Shown piece after piece: positions 50,502 through 60,530 of a stretch of DNA of 64,000 nt (within the stretch, counting starts at the first letter, position 1; every line of letters begins with the position of its first letter). This DNA comes from Amycolatopsis taiwanensis DSM 45107 (GTDB taxonomy: Bacteria > Actinomycetota > Actinomycetes > Mycobacteriales > Pseudonocardiaceae): the NCBI RefSeq assembly GCF_000519205.1, contig NZ_JAFB01000008.1, forward strand, positions 186,001 through 250,000, written 5' to 3'. The notes below the pieces were generated by a model. It had not been told where the DNA came from, did not search any database, and worked only from the letters and a program-made list of their open reading frames with translations. A program made the position numbers and the translations under genes.

Positions 50502-51353
50502 ATGAAGATCGGAATCGGGTTGCCCAACCAGGTGCGCGACGTCGACCCCCGGGTGGTTCCGGAGTGGGCCCGGCGTGCCGAGGAGGCCGGCTTTTCCACG
50601 CTCGGTACGGTCGGGCGCACGGCCTACCCGGGGGTGATGGACACCGTCGCCCTCGCCGCGGCGGCCGGGGCCACGCAGCGTATCGGGCTGCTCAGCAACG
50701 TCCTGATCGGCACCGTCTGGCCGGCGACCCTGCTCGCCAAGGAGGTCGCCGGGATCGACGGTGTCTCCGGAAACCGGCTGACCCTGGGTATCGGCATCGG
50801 GGCTCGTCCCGACGACTTCGTGGTCGACGGTCTCGGCCCGAAGGGGCTCGGCAAGCGCATCGACGCCGACCTGGAGACCTATCGCAGTGTCTGGCGTGGC
50901 GACCTGGTCGGTGGCGGGGACAACGCGGCGGTCCCGCCCGGCACCCGGCAGGTGCCGTTGCTCTTCGGCGGGTTCGCCCCGGCGGCACTGGCCCGGATGG
51001 CCCGCTGGGGCGAGGGCTACATCGGCGGCTCGATGCCGGTACCGGTGGTGGCCGACGCGTTCGGCAAGGCCCGCGCCGCGTGGAGCGAGCACGGCCGTCA
51101 GGGCCAGCCGCGGCTGGTGGCCATCGCCTACTTCGCGCTGGGCGATCCCGACCAGGGCCGCGCCAAAATACGCGACTACTACAGCAACTTCGGCGAGATG
51201 GCGGACATGGTCGCCGGCACCGTCCGGACCACGCCGGAGGAACTGCGCCAGGCCGTGCAGGACTTCGCCGACCTCGGCGCCGACGAGCTGGTGTTCAACC
51301 CGGGCACCGACAACCTGGACGATGTCGCCGCGCTCGCCGACGCGGTGCTCTGA
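50502..51353 (+). CDS. LLM-class flavin/F420-dependent oxidoreductase
   Basis: 283 residues, ATG after GGAAGGGGTAGTAC. Luciferase-like barrel: IGIGLPNQVRDVDPRVVPEW, IGLLSNVLIGTVWPATLLAK, LGIGIGARPDDFVVDG and LFGGFAPAALARMARWGEGY. This subclass usually uses F420 or FMN. The substrate is unknown. It stands alone between the MFS pump and a DUF5709 gene. No adjacent reductase partner is seen. Confidence 0.87.
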   Translation: MKIGIGLPNQVRDVDPRVVPEWARRAEEAGFSTLGTVGRTAYPGVMDTVALAAAAGATQRIGLLSNVLIGTVWPATLLAKEVAGIDGVSGNRLTLGIGIGARPDDFVVDGLGPKGLGKRIDADLETYRSVWRGDLVGGGDNAAVPPGTRQVPLLFGGFAPAALARMARWGEGYIGGSMPVPVVADAFGKARAAWSEHGRQGQPRLVAIAYFALGDPDQGRAKIRDYYSNFGEMADMVAGTVRTTPEELRQAVQDFADLGADELVFNPGTDNLDDVAALADAVL

Positions 51354-51513
51354 GCAAGGTCGCTCCTGGTCCCTGCATCCCTTGTGCTCTTTCCGAACGC
51401 CGGGAGGGCGTGGTTCGCTGACCACAAAGGTGGAACGAGCATCGCCGGAGGATCGTCGGCTCACCACAGCGCGAACCCACGTCAGCGGTCCGAAGGTAGG
51501 CAAGGAGGACCCG

Positions 51514-51960
51514 ATGGCCGACTGGCCTGACGACGTCGACGACGACGTCTTCGAACAACTGGACGCGGCGGACACCCTCGACACCCGCGGCCCCGAGGAT
51601 CCGCTGGACGAAGGCTACTCACCCCCGGAACGCCCGTGGGCCGTCGGTGACTGGGGAGTGACCGCGAGCGAGGTGGCGCAGGGGGAGGGCCTGGACGCGC
51701 GGCTGGCCCGCGAACTGCCCGACGCCCTGGCGGACAACCCGGATGACGGGGACGGGATCGGCGATGCGGCCGGCACCGACGGCGAGCCGTACGACGACGA
51801 GGTCGGTTACGCCCGTTCCGGGCGGCTCGTGGCCTTCGACGAGGGCGACATCCGGCACACCGAGGAGGAGCTGGTCGCCCACGACGTCGGTATCGACGGT
51901 GCGGCGGCATCCGCCGAAGAGGCCGCCGTCCACGTGATCGAGGACCCGACTCAGGGGTAG
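51514..51960 (+). CDS. DUF5709 acidic protein
   Basis: 148 residues, ATG after CAAGGAGGACCCG. Extremely acidic, with a DUF5709 pattern: YSPPERPWAVGDWGVTASE, LDARLARELPD, and near the end GRLVAFDEGDIRHTEEEL. No catalytic residues or membrane segments are evident. Members are widespread in actinobacteria and often stress-associated, of unknown function. Separate transcription unit with 150 bases upstream. Confidence 0.8.
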   Translation: MADWPDDVDDDVFEQLDAADTLDTRGPEDPLDEGYSPPERPWAVGDWGVTASEVAQGEGLDARLARELPDALADNPDDGDGIGDAAGTDGEPYDDEVGYARSGRLVAFDEGDIRHTEEELVAHDVGIDGAAASAEEAAVHVIEDPTQG

Positions 51961-52089
51961 CCCGGACGCCGATCATGTCCACAATGGTCACTTCGGCGCC
52001 GGTGGACGGGATGCCGTGCGCCTGAGGCGGAATCGCCGGCCGCCACGACCATGCGTGGAATGTCAGCGGTCTCAACTAGGTTCGGGGGC

Positions 52090-52464
52090 GTGACTCCGCA
52101 GGAACTCAAGGCCGCGTGCCTGGCGCTGCCCAAGGCGCGCGAGGAATTTCCCTTCGGCGAAGCCAACAGCGTGTTCAAGGTCGAGGGAAAGATGTTCGCG
52201 CTCAGCGCGCTGGCCGGCACCCCGTTGCGGGTGAGCCTCAAGTGCGAGCCGGAACTGGCACTTCACCTCCGCGCCACCCATCCGGCCATCACCGCCGGCT
52301 ACCACCTCAACAAGCGGCACTGGAACACCGTCGTCGTCGACGGTTCGGTGCCGGACTCCCTCGTTCTGCAGTTGATCGAGGACTCCTACGACCTCGTCGT
52401 CGCCGGGCTGCCCCGCCGCGTCCGGGAGAAGCTCGGGTGGGTCGCGCTGAGTGAGGAGCAGTGA
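52090..52464 (+). CDS. MmcQ/YjbR family protein
   Basis: 124 residues from a GTG (VTPQELKAACLALPKAREEF). The compact CyaY-like fold is indicated by PFGEANSVFKVEGKMFALSA, KCEPELALHLRATHPAITAG and YHLNKRHWNTVVVDGSV. These proteins were annotated as DNA-binding, but the function is not established. An upstream ATG at 52051 in frame lacks a ribosome site and was not used. Confidence 0.82.
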   Translation: MTPQELKAACLALPKAREEFPFGEANSVFKVEGKMFALSALAGTPLRVSLKCEPELALHLRATHPAITAGYHLNKRHWNTVVVDGSVPDSLVLQLIEDSYDLVVAGLPRRVREKLGWVALSEEQ

Positions 52465-52670
52465 TGGGCGGGGCGGGAACGTGTTCGAACGTGAACAAAA
52501 CGTCACTTGTCGCAACCTCCAGACGCGCGACAAGATGTCCGAAGACGCCGATTCGGGTCGCGGCAAGGCTATCGTGATCTAGCGGGACCGGTTCACCACC
52601 GCGTGCGCAGCGCTCGCCGGTCGGTGGGGTGGTGTCGCACGCCCAGTCACGTCACCGGGAGGTGAAGCCC

Positions 52671-54041
52671 ATGGCGGCGAGCGAGGACCCGCTCAGCGTT
52701 GCCATCGTCGGTTCCGGACCGTCCGGCTTCTACGCGGCCGGCGCGCTGCTCGACCAGGATCGGGTGGACGTCCGGATCGACATGTACGAGCGGCTGCCCA
52801 CGCCGTGGGGGTTGGTGCGATCGGGGGTGGCACCGGACCACCCGAAGATCAAGTCGGTGTCGTCGGCCTACGCCAGGATCGCCGCCCACGAGTCGTTCCG
52901 GTTCTTCGGCAACGTCGACGTGGGTGGCGACGTCACGCGCGAAGAGCTCACCTCGCGCTACGACGCGGTCATCTACGCCGTGGGCACCGAGGGGGAGCGC
53001 AAGCTCGGCATTCCCGGTGAGGACCTGCCCGGCAGCGTCGCCGCGGCGGACTTCGTGCGCTGGTACAACGGTCACCCCGACTTCTCACACCTGTCCTACG
53101 ACCTCTCGTGCGAGCGGGCCGTGGTGATCGGCAACGGGAACGTGGCGCTGGACGTGGCCCGCATCCTCTGCTCGCCGGTGGACCGGCTGGCCAGGACCGA
53201 CATCGCCGACCACGCGCTGGAGGCGTTGCGGCACAGCGAAATCAGGGAGGTCATGGTGGTCGGCCGCCGCGGCGCCGCGCAGGCCTCGTTCACCACTCCC
53301 GAGCTGCGGGAGCTGCCCGAGTTCACCGAGTCGGGCGTGGACGTGCACCCCGGCGAGGTCGCGGAAACCCCCGGTGAGGACGGCCTGCCCAGGGTGGTTC
53401 AGCGCAACCTCAAGGTGCTGCGGGAGTACGCGGCCAGCGCGCCCGAACCGGGCCGGCGGCACATCACGCTGCGCTTCCAGCGGTCGCCGGTCGAACTGCG
53501 CGGCGCCGGGCGCGTCGAGCAACTCGTGCTGGGCCGCAACGAGCTTCTCACCGGTGACGACGGCCGGGTCAGCGCGCGCGACACCGGCGAGCGGGAGGTG
53601 GTGGAGACCGGTCTCGTGCTGCGCGCGGTCGGCTACCGTGGGATGCCGCTGCCCGGCCTGCCGTTCGACGAGCGCCGCGCGATCATCCCGAACGAGCAGG
53701 GCAAGGTCGCCGGTGGCGAGCGGGAGTACGTGGTCGGCTGGATCAAGCGGGGCCCCACCGGGATCATCGGCACCAACAAGAAGGACGCCGCGGAGACGGT
53801 GCGCCGGCTGCTGACCGATCTGGACAGCGGCGAGTTGCGGCGGCACGGTGGCGACGACCCCGCCGCCATCGAGAAGTGGCTCGCCGAGCGACAGCCCGGA
53901 CTGGTCACCGAGCAGGGCTGGCAGCTGATCGATGCGGCCGAGCGGGCCGCCGGCGAGCCGCACGGACGCCCCCGGGTGAAGCTGTGCAGCCACGACGAGT
54001 TGCTGCGGATCGCGCTGAACCCCGACGATGCCGAGGGCTGA
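52671..54041 (+). CDS. fprA: Ferredoxin/adrenodoxin-type NADP reductase FprA
   Basis: 456 residues, the same length as M. tuberculosis FprA. ATG after GGGAGGTGAAGCCC. FAD loop VAIVGSGPSGFYAAGALL, then ERLPTPWGLVRSGVAPDHPK, NADP loop VVIGNGNVALDVARIL and the C-terminal GWIKRGPTGIIGTNKKDAAE. It passes electrons from NADPH to ferredoxins and so to P450s; it could serve the P450 of the polyketide operon. No ferredoxin gene is adjacent. It overlaps the next gene by 14 bases. Confidence 0.95.
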   Translation: MAASEDPLSVAIVGSGPSGFYAAGALLDQDRVDVRIDMYERLPTPWGLVRSGVAPDHPKIKSVSSAYARIAAHESFRFFGNVDVGGDVTREELTSRYDAVIYAVGTEGERKLGIPGEDLPGSVAAADFVRWYNGHPDFSHLSYDLSCERAVVIGNGNVALDVARILCSPVDRLARTDIADHALEALRHSEIREVMVVGRRGAAQASFTTPELRELPEFTESGVDVHPGEVAETPGEDGLPRVVQRNLKVLREYAASAPEPGRRHITLRFQRSPVELRGAGRVEQLVLGRNELLTGDDGRVSARDTGEREVVETGLVLRAVGYRGMPLPGLPFDERRAIIPNEQGKVAGGEREYVVGWIKRGPTGIIGTNKKDAAETVRRLLTDLDSGELRRHGGDDPAAIEKWLAERQPGLVTEQGWQLIDAAERAAGEPHGRPRVKLCSHDELLRIALNPDDAEG

Positions 54042-54747
54042 GCACCGAGCGGGTCAGCTCCTCCGCGTCGTCACGATCACCGTTGTAGCGGTGGTCGTCG
54101 CGTCCGCGTGCACGCAACAGAAGACGCCCACCTTGGTCTTCGAAGACGACTTCACCGGCACCGCCCTCGACACCCGGCATTGGGCGGTTTACGACGGATA
54201 CCAGGCCAGCTCGGGCGAAACCTGGTCCGCGGCCGCCTGGACCGTGGCCGGGGGGATCCTCACCGGCTCGACCAGCAGCGACGGAGCCATCCCCGGCATC
54301 GCCCACACCACCGACCAGACTTACGGCATCTGGGAAGTCTCCGCCCGGTTCGACGCGCCGGCCGACCCGCAGGTCAACTCGGTGTTCCTGTTGTGGCCCG
54401 AGGACGACGCCGGGTGGCCGGCGGCCGGCGAGCTCGACTTCACCGAGAACTACGACCCGACCCGGCAGATGACCAGCGGCTTCGTGCACCACGGCGCCCG
54501 CAACGACCGGACCAGCGCCATGACGAAGGTCGACATGACGCAGTGGCACGTCTACTCCGTCGCGTGGTCTCCCACCGCGATCACCTACTCCATCGACGGT
54601 CGCGCGTGGTTCTCCGACACCGACCGGTTCCATATCCCGACCGGCCCGATGCACCTGACCTTGCAGCAGAACAACAACGCGCCGGTGAAGGCCGGCCGCA
54701 TACCGACCAGCTTTCAGGTCGACTGGGTCCGCATGTACGCGGTGTAG
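54028..54747 (+). CDS. Secreted GH16-family glycoside hydrolase, lipoprotein
   Basis: 239 residues. A signal sequence LLRVVTITVVAVVVASAC contains a lipobox with Cys28. The beta-jelly-roll begins VFEDDFTGTALDTRHWAVYD. The catalytic GH16 motif ExDxxE is present as GELDFTE (~134-139), followed by WHVYSVAWSPTAITYSIDGR. GH16 enzymes cut beta-1,3- or mixed glucans and related polymers. It lacks a carbohydrate-binding module. Start overlaps fprA; no strong ribosome site, so initiation may depend on coupling. Confidence 0.85.
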   Translation: MPRAEHRAGQLLRVVTITVVAVVVASACTQQKTPTLVFEDDFTGTALDTRHWAVYDGYQASSGETWSAAAWTVAGGILTGSTSSDGAIPGIAHTTDQTYGIWEVSARFDAPADPQVNSVFLLWPEDDAGWPAAGELDFTENYDPTRQMTSGFVHHGARNDRTSAMTKVDMTQWHVYSVAWSPTAITYSIDGRAWFSDTDRFHIPTGPMHLTLQQNNNAPVKAGRIPTSFQVDWVRMYAV

Positions 54748-54906
54748 TCCGGGGACAGCCCCGAGAGACCCCGTATGGGCGCAAGCCCCGGACTCCGTGT
54801 CGACGCCTGCCGAGGCCGTCAAGAACGCGTCAAAACCGGTGCCGCGAGCGCAAGGGTGGTGGCACCGGTCACCCGGGCCGGTCGGATTGTGGTGTGCAAT
54901 CGAAGT

Positions 54907-55371
54907 ATGCGGAAGCTTGACTGGCCGCCTCCTCCGGTTTCCGGAGGATTCGGGTTCCCGCTCGGGTTCGTGGTGGCGATCGGCGTCACCATTGTCGCGG
55001 TGGCGGCGGGCGCGACCGCTCAACCGGTCCGGTCGGTGGTACTGCTCGCACTGGCGGTGGCCGTGATCTCGGCGGTGACGACGCTGCCGGCCGCGCTCGC
55101 GACCGCTGCCGTCAGCTGGGGCCTGCACGACAGTTTCGTGCTCGGCCGGACGGGCGGCCTGGTGTTCAACGCCGGTGCGGCGGGCGCGGCAGTGGTACTG
55201 GTGGGAACCGCGGTGACGGTGGTGGCCATCGCCGGAACCGTGCGGATGGTGCTCGCCCGGCGGCGATCCATTTTGCCCGATGGCCCAGGGGAAGGCGTTG
55301 TGGCGCACGGTAACGCCACGAAAGAAGGGGACAGCCGACCGCCTGACGGAGGCCGCATTAAAGGTGCGTGA
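54907..55371 (+). CDS. Small membrane protein upstream of kdp
   Basis: 154 residues from ATG 54907. Four hydrophobic segments: FPLGFVVAIGVTIVAVAAGA, VVLLALAVAVISAVTTLPAA, a short middle one and AAVVLVGTAVTVVAIAG, followed by a polar tail. The pattern recalls the DUF4118 membrane part of KdpD, but no kinase or USP domain is attached. The position before kdpFABC fits a related role, but I cannot assign one. Confidence 0.55.
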   Translation: MRKLDWPPPPVSGGFGFPLGFVVAIGVTIVAVAAGATAQPVRSVVLLALAVAVISAVTTLPAALATAAVSWGLHDSFVLGRTGGLVFNAGAAGAAVVLVGTAVTVVAIAGTVRMVLARRRSILPDGPGEGVVAHGNATKEGDSRPPDGGRIKGA

Positions 55372-55493
55372 AGGCGACTAGAGCCGGCGTTAAGAAAAGG
55401 TATGTGCGTCCCCGATCGGGTGATTCGAGCCTGCATGCTCGTCCGGCGCGGCAGCCACGGGGCGGCCGCACGGAAGAAGACGGAGGCGAGCAC

Positions 55494-55577
55494 ATGGCCG
55501 ATGTGCTCTATGTGCTGCTCCTGATCGGCATCTTCGCGGTGCTGGGTCTGGTGTTGCGGGGATTGGAGCGATTGTGA
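55494..55577 (+). CDS. 27-residue membrane ORF preceding kdpF
   Basis: MADVLYVLLLIGIFAVLGLV then LRGLERL: one hydrophobic span with a basic end. ATG preceded by GACGGAGGCGAGCAC, stop overlapping the kdpF GTG. Very similar mini-proteins precede kdpF in other actinobacteria (recalled). It probably adds to or stabilises the Kdp complex, like KdpF itself. Confidence 0.65.
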   Translation: MADVLYVLLLIGIFAVLGLVLRGLERL

Positions 55578-55675
55578 GTGGCACCGGCTTGATTGCGAAC
55601 ATCGCGGGCGGCGCCATCGCCCTGGCGTTGATCGTCTATCTGTTCTACGCGCTGATCCGGCCGGAGAAGTTCTGA
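55574..55675 (+). CDS. kdpF: KdpF, small subunit of K+-transporting ATPase
   Basis: 33 residues from a GTG overlapping the previous stop: one membrane span AGGAIALALIVYLFYALIRP and the usual end PEKF. KdpF stabilises the KdpABC complex. Its TGA overlaps the kdpA ATG (TGATG). The gene is too short for most automatic callers. Confidence 0.85.
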   Translation: MSGTGLIANIAGGAIALALIVYLFYALIRPEKF

Positions 55676-57336
55676 TGGGCGACACGTGGGCCGGCCTGGC
55701 GCAGGCCGGCATCCTGGTGGTGGCCTTGGCCGTGGTATACCGGCCGCTCGGCGGGTTCATGGCGCGAGTGTTCACCACGGACCGGCACTGGCGGATCGAG
55801 CGGGTGATCTACCGGCTGGTGCGGGTGAACCCGTCCTCGGAGCAGCGGTGGACCACATACGCGCTGGGGGTCCTGGCGTTCGGACTGGTGTCGGCGCTGT
55901 TGTTGTACGCACTGCAGCGCTTGCAGCCGTTGTTGCCGTTGAGCTTCGGGCGCAGCATTCCGGCGGAGATGGCGTTCAACACCGCGGTCAGCTTCGCCAC
56001 CAACACCAACTGGCAGTCCTACGTGCCCGAGTCGGTGATGGGGCATCTGGTGCAGATGCTGGGGCTCACCGTGCACAACTTCGTCTCGGCGGGGATGGGA
56101 CTCGCGGTCGCGGTCGCGCTGATCCGCGGGTTCGTCCGGCACGCGGGTGACCGGCTTGGCAACTTCTGGGTCGACCTGACCAGGGCCGTGGTGCGGATCC
56201 TGCTGCCGATCTCGTTCGTGTTCGCGATCGTGCTGGTCGGTCTCGGCGTGACGATGAGCCTGCAGGAGAACATCCCGGTCACCGGGCTGGACGGCGCGCA
56301 GCACTCGATCGCGATCGCGCCGGCGGCCGGCCAGGAGGTCATCAAGGAACTGGGCACCAATGGTGGCGGCATCTTCAACGCCAATGCCGCCCACCCGTTC
56401 GAGAACCCCAACTCGTGGTCGAACCTGGTCGAGATCTTCCTGATCCTGTGCATTCCGGTCGCCCTGACGCGGACGTTCGGAATCATGGTCGGCAACAAGC
56501 GGCAGGGGTACGTCCTGTTGTCGGTGATGGGCGTGCTGTGGGCCGGCGTGCTCGCGGTGACGTGGTGGGCCGAGGCGCACCCGAACGGCCCGGCCGCCCT
56601 GCTGGCCGGCGCCGCCATGGAGGGCAAGGAAACCCGGTTCGGAATTCCCGCCTCGACCCTGTTCGCGACCAGCACCACCGGCACCTCGACCGGTGCGGTG
56701 AACTCGATGCACGACAGCTTCAGCGGTCTGGGCGGCGCCGGCCCGATGTTTCAGATGATGCTCGGGGAGGTCTCGCCCGGCGGGGTGGGCACCGGCATCT
56801 ACGGGATCCTCGTGATGGCGATCATCGCGGTGTTCCTCGCCGGGCTGATGGTCGGCCGTACGCCGGAGTATCTGGGCAAGAAGCTCGGGCGGCGGGAGGT
56901 CACCTTCGCGGCGATCTCGATGCTGACCATGCCCGTCGTCGTGCTGATCGGGACCGGGCTGGCGCTGGCTCTGCCTTCCGTGACCGGCAGTTCGCTGTCG
57001 AACCCGGGTGCGCACGGACTGTCCGAAGTGCTCTACGCCTACACGTCCACAGCGAACAACAACGGCAGCGCGTTCGCCGGGTTGACCGTGACGAACAACT
57101 TCTACGAGTCCACTTTGGGCATTGCGATGCTGTTGGGCCGGTTCATCCCGATCCTCGCCACCCTCGCGCTGGCCGGCGCGTTGGTGCGGCAGAAGAAGGT
57201 CCCGGTCTCGGCGGGCACGCTGCCCACGACCGGCCCGCTGTTCTCCACGATGCTCGGCGGCACGGTCCTCCTGGTCGCCGCGCTGACCTTCGTGCCGGCC
57301 CTGGCCCTCGGCCCGATCGCGGAGGCTCTCTCATGA
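55675..57336 (+). CDS. kdpA: KdpA, K+-translocating subunit
   Basis: 553 residues, about ten spans in the four-repeat channel fold. Pore-lining family phrases: [60 protein letters not shown] and [12 protein letters not shown]. KdpA binds and conducts K+. It overlaps kdpF and kdpB. High-affinity uptake at very low K+ is the established role; the sensor kinase genes kdpDE are not in this window. Confidence 0.97.
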   Translation: MGDTWAGLAQAGILVVALAVVYRPLGGFMARVFTTDRHWRIERVIYRLVRVNPSSEQRWTTYALGVLAFGLVSALLLYALQRLQPLLPLSFGRSIPAEMAFNTAVSFATNTNWQSYVPESVMGHLVQMLGLTVHNFVSAGMGLAVAVALIRGFVRHAGDRLGNFWVDLTRAVVRILLPISFVFAIVLVGLGVTMSLQENIPVTGLDGAQHSIAIAPAAGQEVIKELGTNGGGIFNANAAHPFENPNSWSNLVEIFLILCIPVALTRTFGIMVGNKRQGYVLLSVMGVLWAGVLAVTWWAEAHPNGPAALLAGAAMEGKETRFGIPASTLFATSTTGTSTGAVNSMHDSFSGLGGAGPMFQMMLGEVSPGGVGTGIYGILVMAIIAVFLAGLMVGRTPEYLGKKLGRREVTFAAISMLTMPVVVLIGTGLALALPSVTGSSLSNPGAHGLSEVLYAYTSTANNNGSAFAGLTVTNNFYESTLGIAMLLGRFIPILATLALAGALVRQKKVPVSAGTLPTTGPLFSTMLGGTVLLVAALTFVPALALGPIAEALS

Positions 57337-59441
57337 CGGCCGTCACCAAACCGAACCAGGAATCGAGTCGTATGGACCTCCAGGAGCCTGCCACCACCGG
57401 GCACGCGGGACGGGTGTCGGCGGGCGTGTTCAACCCGCGGCAGTTGCTGGTCTCGCTGCCGGACGCGCTGCGCAAACTCGGCCCGCGGCACCAGATGCGC
57501 AATCCGGTGATGTTCGTGGTGTGGGTGGGTTCGCTGTTGACCACGGTGTTCGCCGTTACCCAGCCGTCGGTGTTCACCATCGGGGTGACGATCTGGCTGT
57601 GGTTCACGGTGGTGTTCGCCAACCTCGCCGAGGCCGTCGCCGAAGGCCGGGGGAAGGCACAGGCGGAGACCCTGCGCCGCACCAAGACCGAAACCGTCGC
57701 CAGGCGCCTGTGCACCGACGGCACCGAGGAACGGGTACCCGGCGCCGGCCTGGCGATCGGGGACCTGGTCGTGGTCGAGGCCGGGGAGGTGATCCCCGGT
57801 GATGGTGACGTGGTCGAAGGCATCGCGACCGTGGACGAGTCCGCGATCACCGGCGAGTCGGCCCCGGTGATCCGGGAGTCCGGCGGCGACCGGTCCGCCG
57901 TGACCGGTGGGACGACCGTGCTGTCGGACCGGATCGTGGTGAAGATCTCCACCCGGCCCGGAGAGTCCTTTGTGGATCGGATGATCGCGTTGGTGGAGGG
58001 CGCGAACCGGCAGAAGACGCCGAACGAGGTCGCGCTGAACATCCTGCTCGCGGTGCTGACCATCACCTTCTTGGTCGCGGTGGTCGCGCTGCAGCCGATG
58101 GCGGGCTACTCCGGTCGTATGCAGTCGGTGATCGTGCTCACGGCGTTGCTGGTGTGCCTGATCCCGACCACGATCGGCGCATTGCTCTCCTCGATCGGCA
58201 TCGCCGGGATGGACCGGCTGGTGCAGCGCAACGTGCTGGCCATGTCCGGCCGCGCGGTCGAGGCCGCCGGGGACGTGGACACGCTGCTGCTGGACAAGAC
58301 CGGCACCATCACCTACGGCAACCGTCAGGCCACGAAGTTGCTTCCGGTCGGTTCCTCCACAGTGGAGGACCTCGCGATGGCGGCCCGGCTGTCCAGCCTC
58401 GCCGACGGCACCCCGGAAGGGCGCAGCATCGTCGACCTGTGCGTGCGCGAGTACGGCCTGGCCGGCAAGCCCAGCGAGCACGAACGTGCCGCGCAGTTCG
58501 TCGCGTTCACCGCGCAGACCCGCATGTCCGGCGCCGACCTGGACGGGCGGCAGGTCCGCAAGGGGGCCGCCACCGCGGTGCGCTCGTGGGTGGCGGAGCA
58601 CGGCGGCGTGGTGCCGGACGAGGTGCACCGCATCGCCGACTCCATCGGCGAACAGGGCGCCACCCCGCTGGTGGTCGCCGAGCAGGTCAACGGCACCGCG
58701 ATCGTGCGGGGCGTCATCCAGCTCTCCGATGTCGTCAAGACGGGCATCCGCGAGCGGTTCGCCCAGCTACGCGCGATGGGCATCCGGACCGTCATGATCA
58801 CCGGCGACAATCCCTTGACCGCCAAGGCGATCGCGGCCGATGCCGGGGTGGACGATTTCCTCGCCGAGGCCAAGCCCGAGGACAAGATGGCCCTGATCCG
58901 CGCCGAGCAGGCCGGCGGCAAGCTGGTCGCGATGACCGGGGACGGCACCAACGACGCGCCCGCGCTCGCGCAGGCCGACGTCGGGGTGGCGATGAACACC
59001 GGCACCATGGCGGCCAAGGAAGCCGGCAACATGGTCGATCTCGACTCCAACCCGACGAAGCTGATCGAGATAGTGGAGATCGGCAAGCAACTGCTGATCA
59101 CCCGCGGCGCGCTGACCACCTTCAGCATCGCCAACGACCTCGCGAAGTACTTCGCCATCCTGCCCGCGATGTTCGTCGCCATCTATCCGCAACTGAACGC
59201 GCTGAACATCATGCGCCTGCACTCGCCGACCTCGGCGATCCTCTCGGCGGTGATCTTCAACGCGCTCATCATCGTCGCGCTCATCCCGCTTGCGCTGCGC
59301 GGCGTGCGCTACCGGCCCACCAGCGCCCGCGGCCTGCTGCGACGCAACTTGTTGGTCTACGGGCTCGGCGGGATCATCGTGCCGTTCCTCGGGATCTGGC
59401 TGGTGGATCTCGTGGTCCGGCTCATTCCGGGAATCGGGTGA
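57333..59441 (+). CDS. kdpB: KdpB, ATP-hydrolysing subunit
   Basis: 702 residues from ATG 57333, overlapping the kdpA stop; a much longer open frame upstream is a shadow of kdpA. P-type ATPase motifs: actuator [10 protein letters not shown] (~171), phosphorylation [13 protein letters not shown] (~318), nucleotide-binding region and hinge [20 protein letters not shown] (~537). It powers K+ passage through KdpA and is known to be inhibited by serine phosphorylation in the TGES loop, which is intact here. Confidence 0.97.
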   Translation: MTAVTKPNQESSRMDLQEPATTGHAGRVSAGVFNPRQLLVSLPDALRKLGPRHQMRNPVMFVVWVGSLLTTVFAVTQPSVFTIGVTIWLWFTVVFANLAEAVAEGRGKAQAETLRRTKTETVARRLCTDGTEERVPGAGLAIGDLVVVEAGEVIPGDGDVVEGIATVDESAITGESAPVIRESGGDRSAVTGGTTVLSDRIVVKISTRPGESFVDRMIALVEGANRQKTPNEVALNILLAVLTITFLVAVVALQPMAGYSGRMQSVIVLTALLVCLIPTTIGALLSSIGIAGMDRLVQRNVLAMSGRAVEAAGDVDTLLLDKTGTITYGNRQATKLLPVGSSTVEDLAMAARLSSLADGTPEGRSIVDLCVREYGLAGKPSEHERAAQFVAFTAQTRMSGADLDGRQVRKGAATAVRSWVAEHGGVVPDEVHRIADSIGEQGATPLVVAEQVNGTAIVRGVIQLSDVVKTGIRERFAQLRAMGIRTVMITGDNPLTAKAIAADAGVDDFLAEAKPEDKMALIRAEQAGGKLVAMTGDGTNDAPALAQADVGVAMNTGTMAAKEAGNMVDLDSNPTKLIEIVEIGKQLLITRGALTTFSIANDLAKYFAILPAMFVAIYPQLNALNIMRLHSPTSAILSAVIFNALIIVALIPLALRGVRYRPTSARGLLRRNLLVYGLGGIIVPFLGIWLVDLVVRLIPGIG

Positions 59442-60070
59442 ATGTCGTGAAGTGGTTGTCCAATATGGTGCGACAGGCCGGCGCCGGCCTGCGGTTGATG
59501 CTGGTGCTGACGGTGCTCGCCGGGGTGCTGTATCCCTTGGCCGTGTGGTCGGTTTCCCGCCTGCCAGGCCTGGAGAACAAGGCCGAAGGGTCCATTGTGT
59601 ACGTCAACGGGCAGCCCGTCGGGTCCGCGGAGATCGGCGTCGACCTCACGCCCGCCGATCCCCGGCACGACCCGTGGTTCCACACCCGGCCGTCGGGCAC
59701 CGCCGGCGAGCCGCTCGGGCCCGGTGACCCGTCCACCTCGGGTGCGTCGAACCTGGCCGCCGACAACCCGAAGCTCGTGCAACTGGTGCAGGAACGCAGG
59801 GACGCCATCGCCCAGCGCGAAGGCGTGCCGGCCGACCAGGTTCCCCCGGACGCGGTGACGGCCTCCGCCTCGGGCCTGGACCCGGCCATCAGCCCCGCCT
59901 ATGCCTACCTGCAGATTTCCCGCGTGGCAAGGGAAAACGGGCTGAGCGAGCAACAGGTCCGCCAACTCGTCGACGGCCAGGTACAAGGCCGCGCCCTGGG
60001 CGTGCTCGGTGAACCGACGGTCAACGTGCTCGCCCTCAACGTCGCCGTCCAACAACTGGTGCATCCCTAG
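59438..60070 (+). CDS. kdpC: KdpC, accessory subunit
   Basis: 210 residues from a GTG overlapping the kdpB stop. One N-terminal span ([18 protein letters not shown]), then the extracytoplasmic domain with family phrases [40 protein letters not shown] and the end [13 protein letters not shown]. KdpC assists K+ entry. It closes the kdp operon; no kdpD or kdpE follows, the next DNA being gene remnants. Confidence 0.95.
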   Translation: MNVVKWLSNMVRQAGAGLRLMLVLTVLAGVLYPLAVWSVSRLPGLENKAEGSIVYVNGQPVGSAEIGVDLTPADPRHDPWFHTRPSGTAGEPLGPGDPSTSGASNLAADNPKLVQLVQERRDAIAQREGVPADQVPPDAVTASASGLDPAISPAYAYLQISRVARENGLSEQQVRQLVDGQVQGRALGVLGEPTVNVLALNVAVQQLVHP

Positions 60071-60095
60071 GCGGGACGACTCCGACCGGGCACCT

Positions 60096-60290
60096 CTACA
60101 ACGGACGCTCGACGACGCTGGTAGGCGTAGGTGAGGAGGCCAAGGCCTCCGCCTCGAAGCACTCGGCCGTCGCGTCGGTGGTGTCGGTGCCCGCAAGGAA
60201 GTTGAGGTACCTGCGGCCGTTCCCCCACGGCGTCATCGGGTCCAGCGCCGTGCCGAGAGCCACGGAGAACGTGATTCGTGGCGCGAGGAG
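60096..60290 (-). pseudogene. Remnant of a berberine-bridge-type FAD oxidase gene
   Basis: In one minus-strand frame the text APRITFSVALGTALDPMTPW followed by GNGRRYLNFLAGTDTTDATA resembles the near-C-terminal part of BBE-like FAD oxidases (RYLNF motif). Both sides are lost: upstream it runs into an IS30-like fragment and downstream it ends without the usual RLRxxKxxYDP. It is therefore a decayed gene piece in the 460-base gap after kdpC. Confidence 0.5.
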
Positions 60291-60299
60291 CTGGCTGGT

Positions 60300-60447
60300 G
60301 GGGCGTGGTCGTCCGTTGGAGCTGATGGAGCGTGAGGTGATCGCGTTGGGGATCAAGAAGAGGATGTCGTACCGTGAGATTGGGGATTCGATCGGTCGGG
60401 ATCATTCGGTGGTGTTTCGGGAGGTTGAGCTAGACTTGCCAACCTAA
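60300..60447 (+). pseudogene. IS30-type transposase N-terminal fragment
   Basis: The frame GRPLELMEREVIALGIKKRM then SYREIGDSIGRDHSVVFREV is the helix-turn-helix head of IS30-family transposases. It stops after ~50 residues with no DDE domain. Base composition is lower in GC than neighbours. It abuts the oxidase remnant and suggests an old insertion followed by deletion. Confidence 0.6.
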
Positions 60448-60495
60448 CCTGGTGCACTCGCCACTTGAACCTGCCCTCGATCACTCGAACGTGTA

Positions 60496-60524
60496 TCGAA
60501 CGTATGTCTTACGTTTGGTATTAT
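60496..60524 (+). promoter_or_regulatory. Leaderless promoter and inverted repeat of the HNH gene
   Basis: TATTAT at 60519-60524 ends 6 bases before the ATG at 60531, so transcription should begin at the start codon. No Shine-Dalgarno is present. Upstream, CGAACGTA (60498-60505) and TACGTTTG (60511-60518), an almost perfect inverted repeat with 5-base centre, may bind a repressor. It resembles but does not match the actinobacterial LexA box. Confidence 0.5.
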
Positions 60525-60530
60525 GGTGGC

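Noticed and set aside
55372..55493. c-di-AMP (ydaO) riboswitch before kdp
   Set aside because: The leader is too short and I could not find the paired conserved cores of that riboswitch.
56415..57332. Long 5' extension of the kdpB frame
   Set aside because: It is a shadow of kdpA; KdpB begins at 57333 with the normal N-terminus.
60496..60518. True LexA/SOS box
   Set aside because: GAAC-N4-GTTC is not satisfied; only a related inverted repeat is present.
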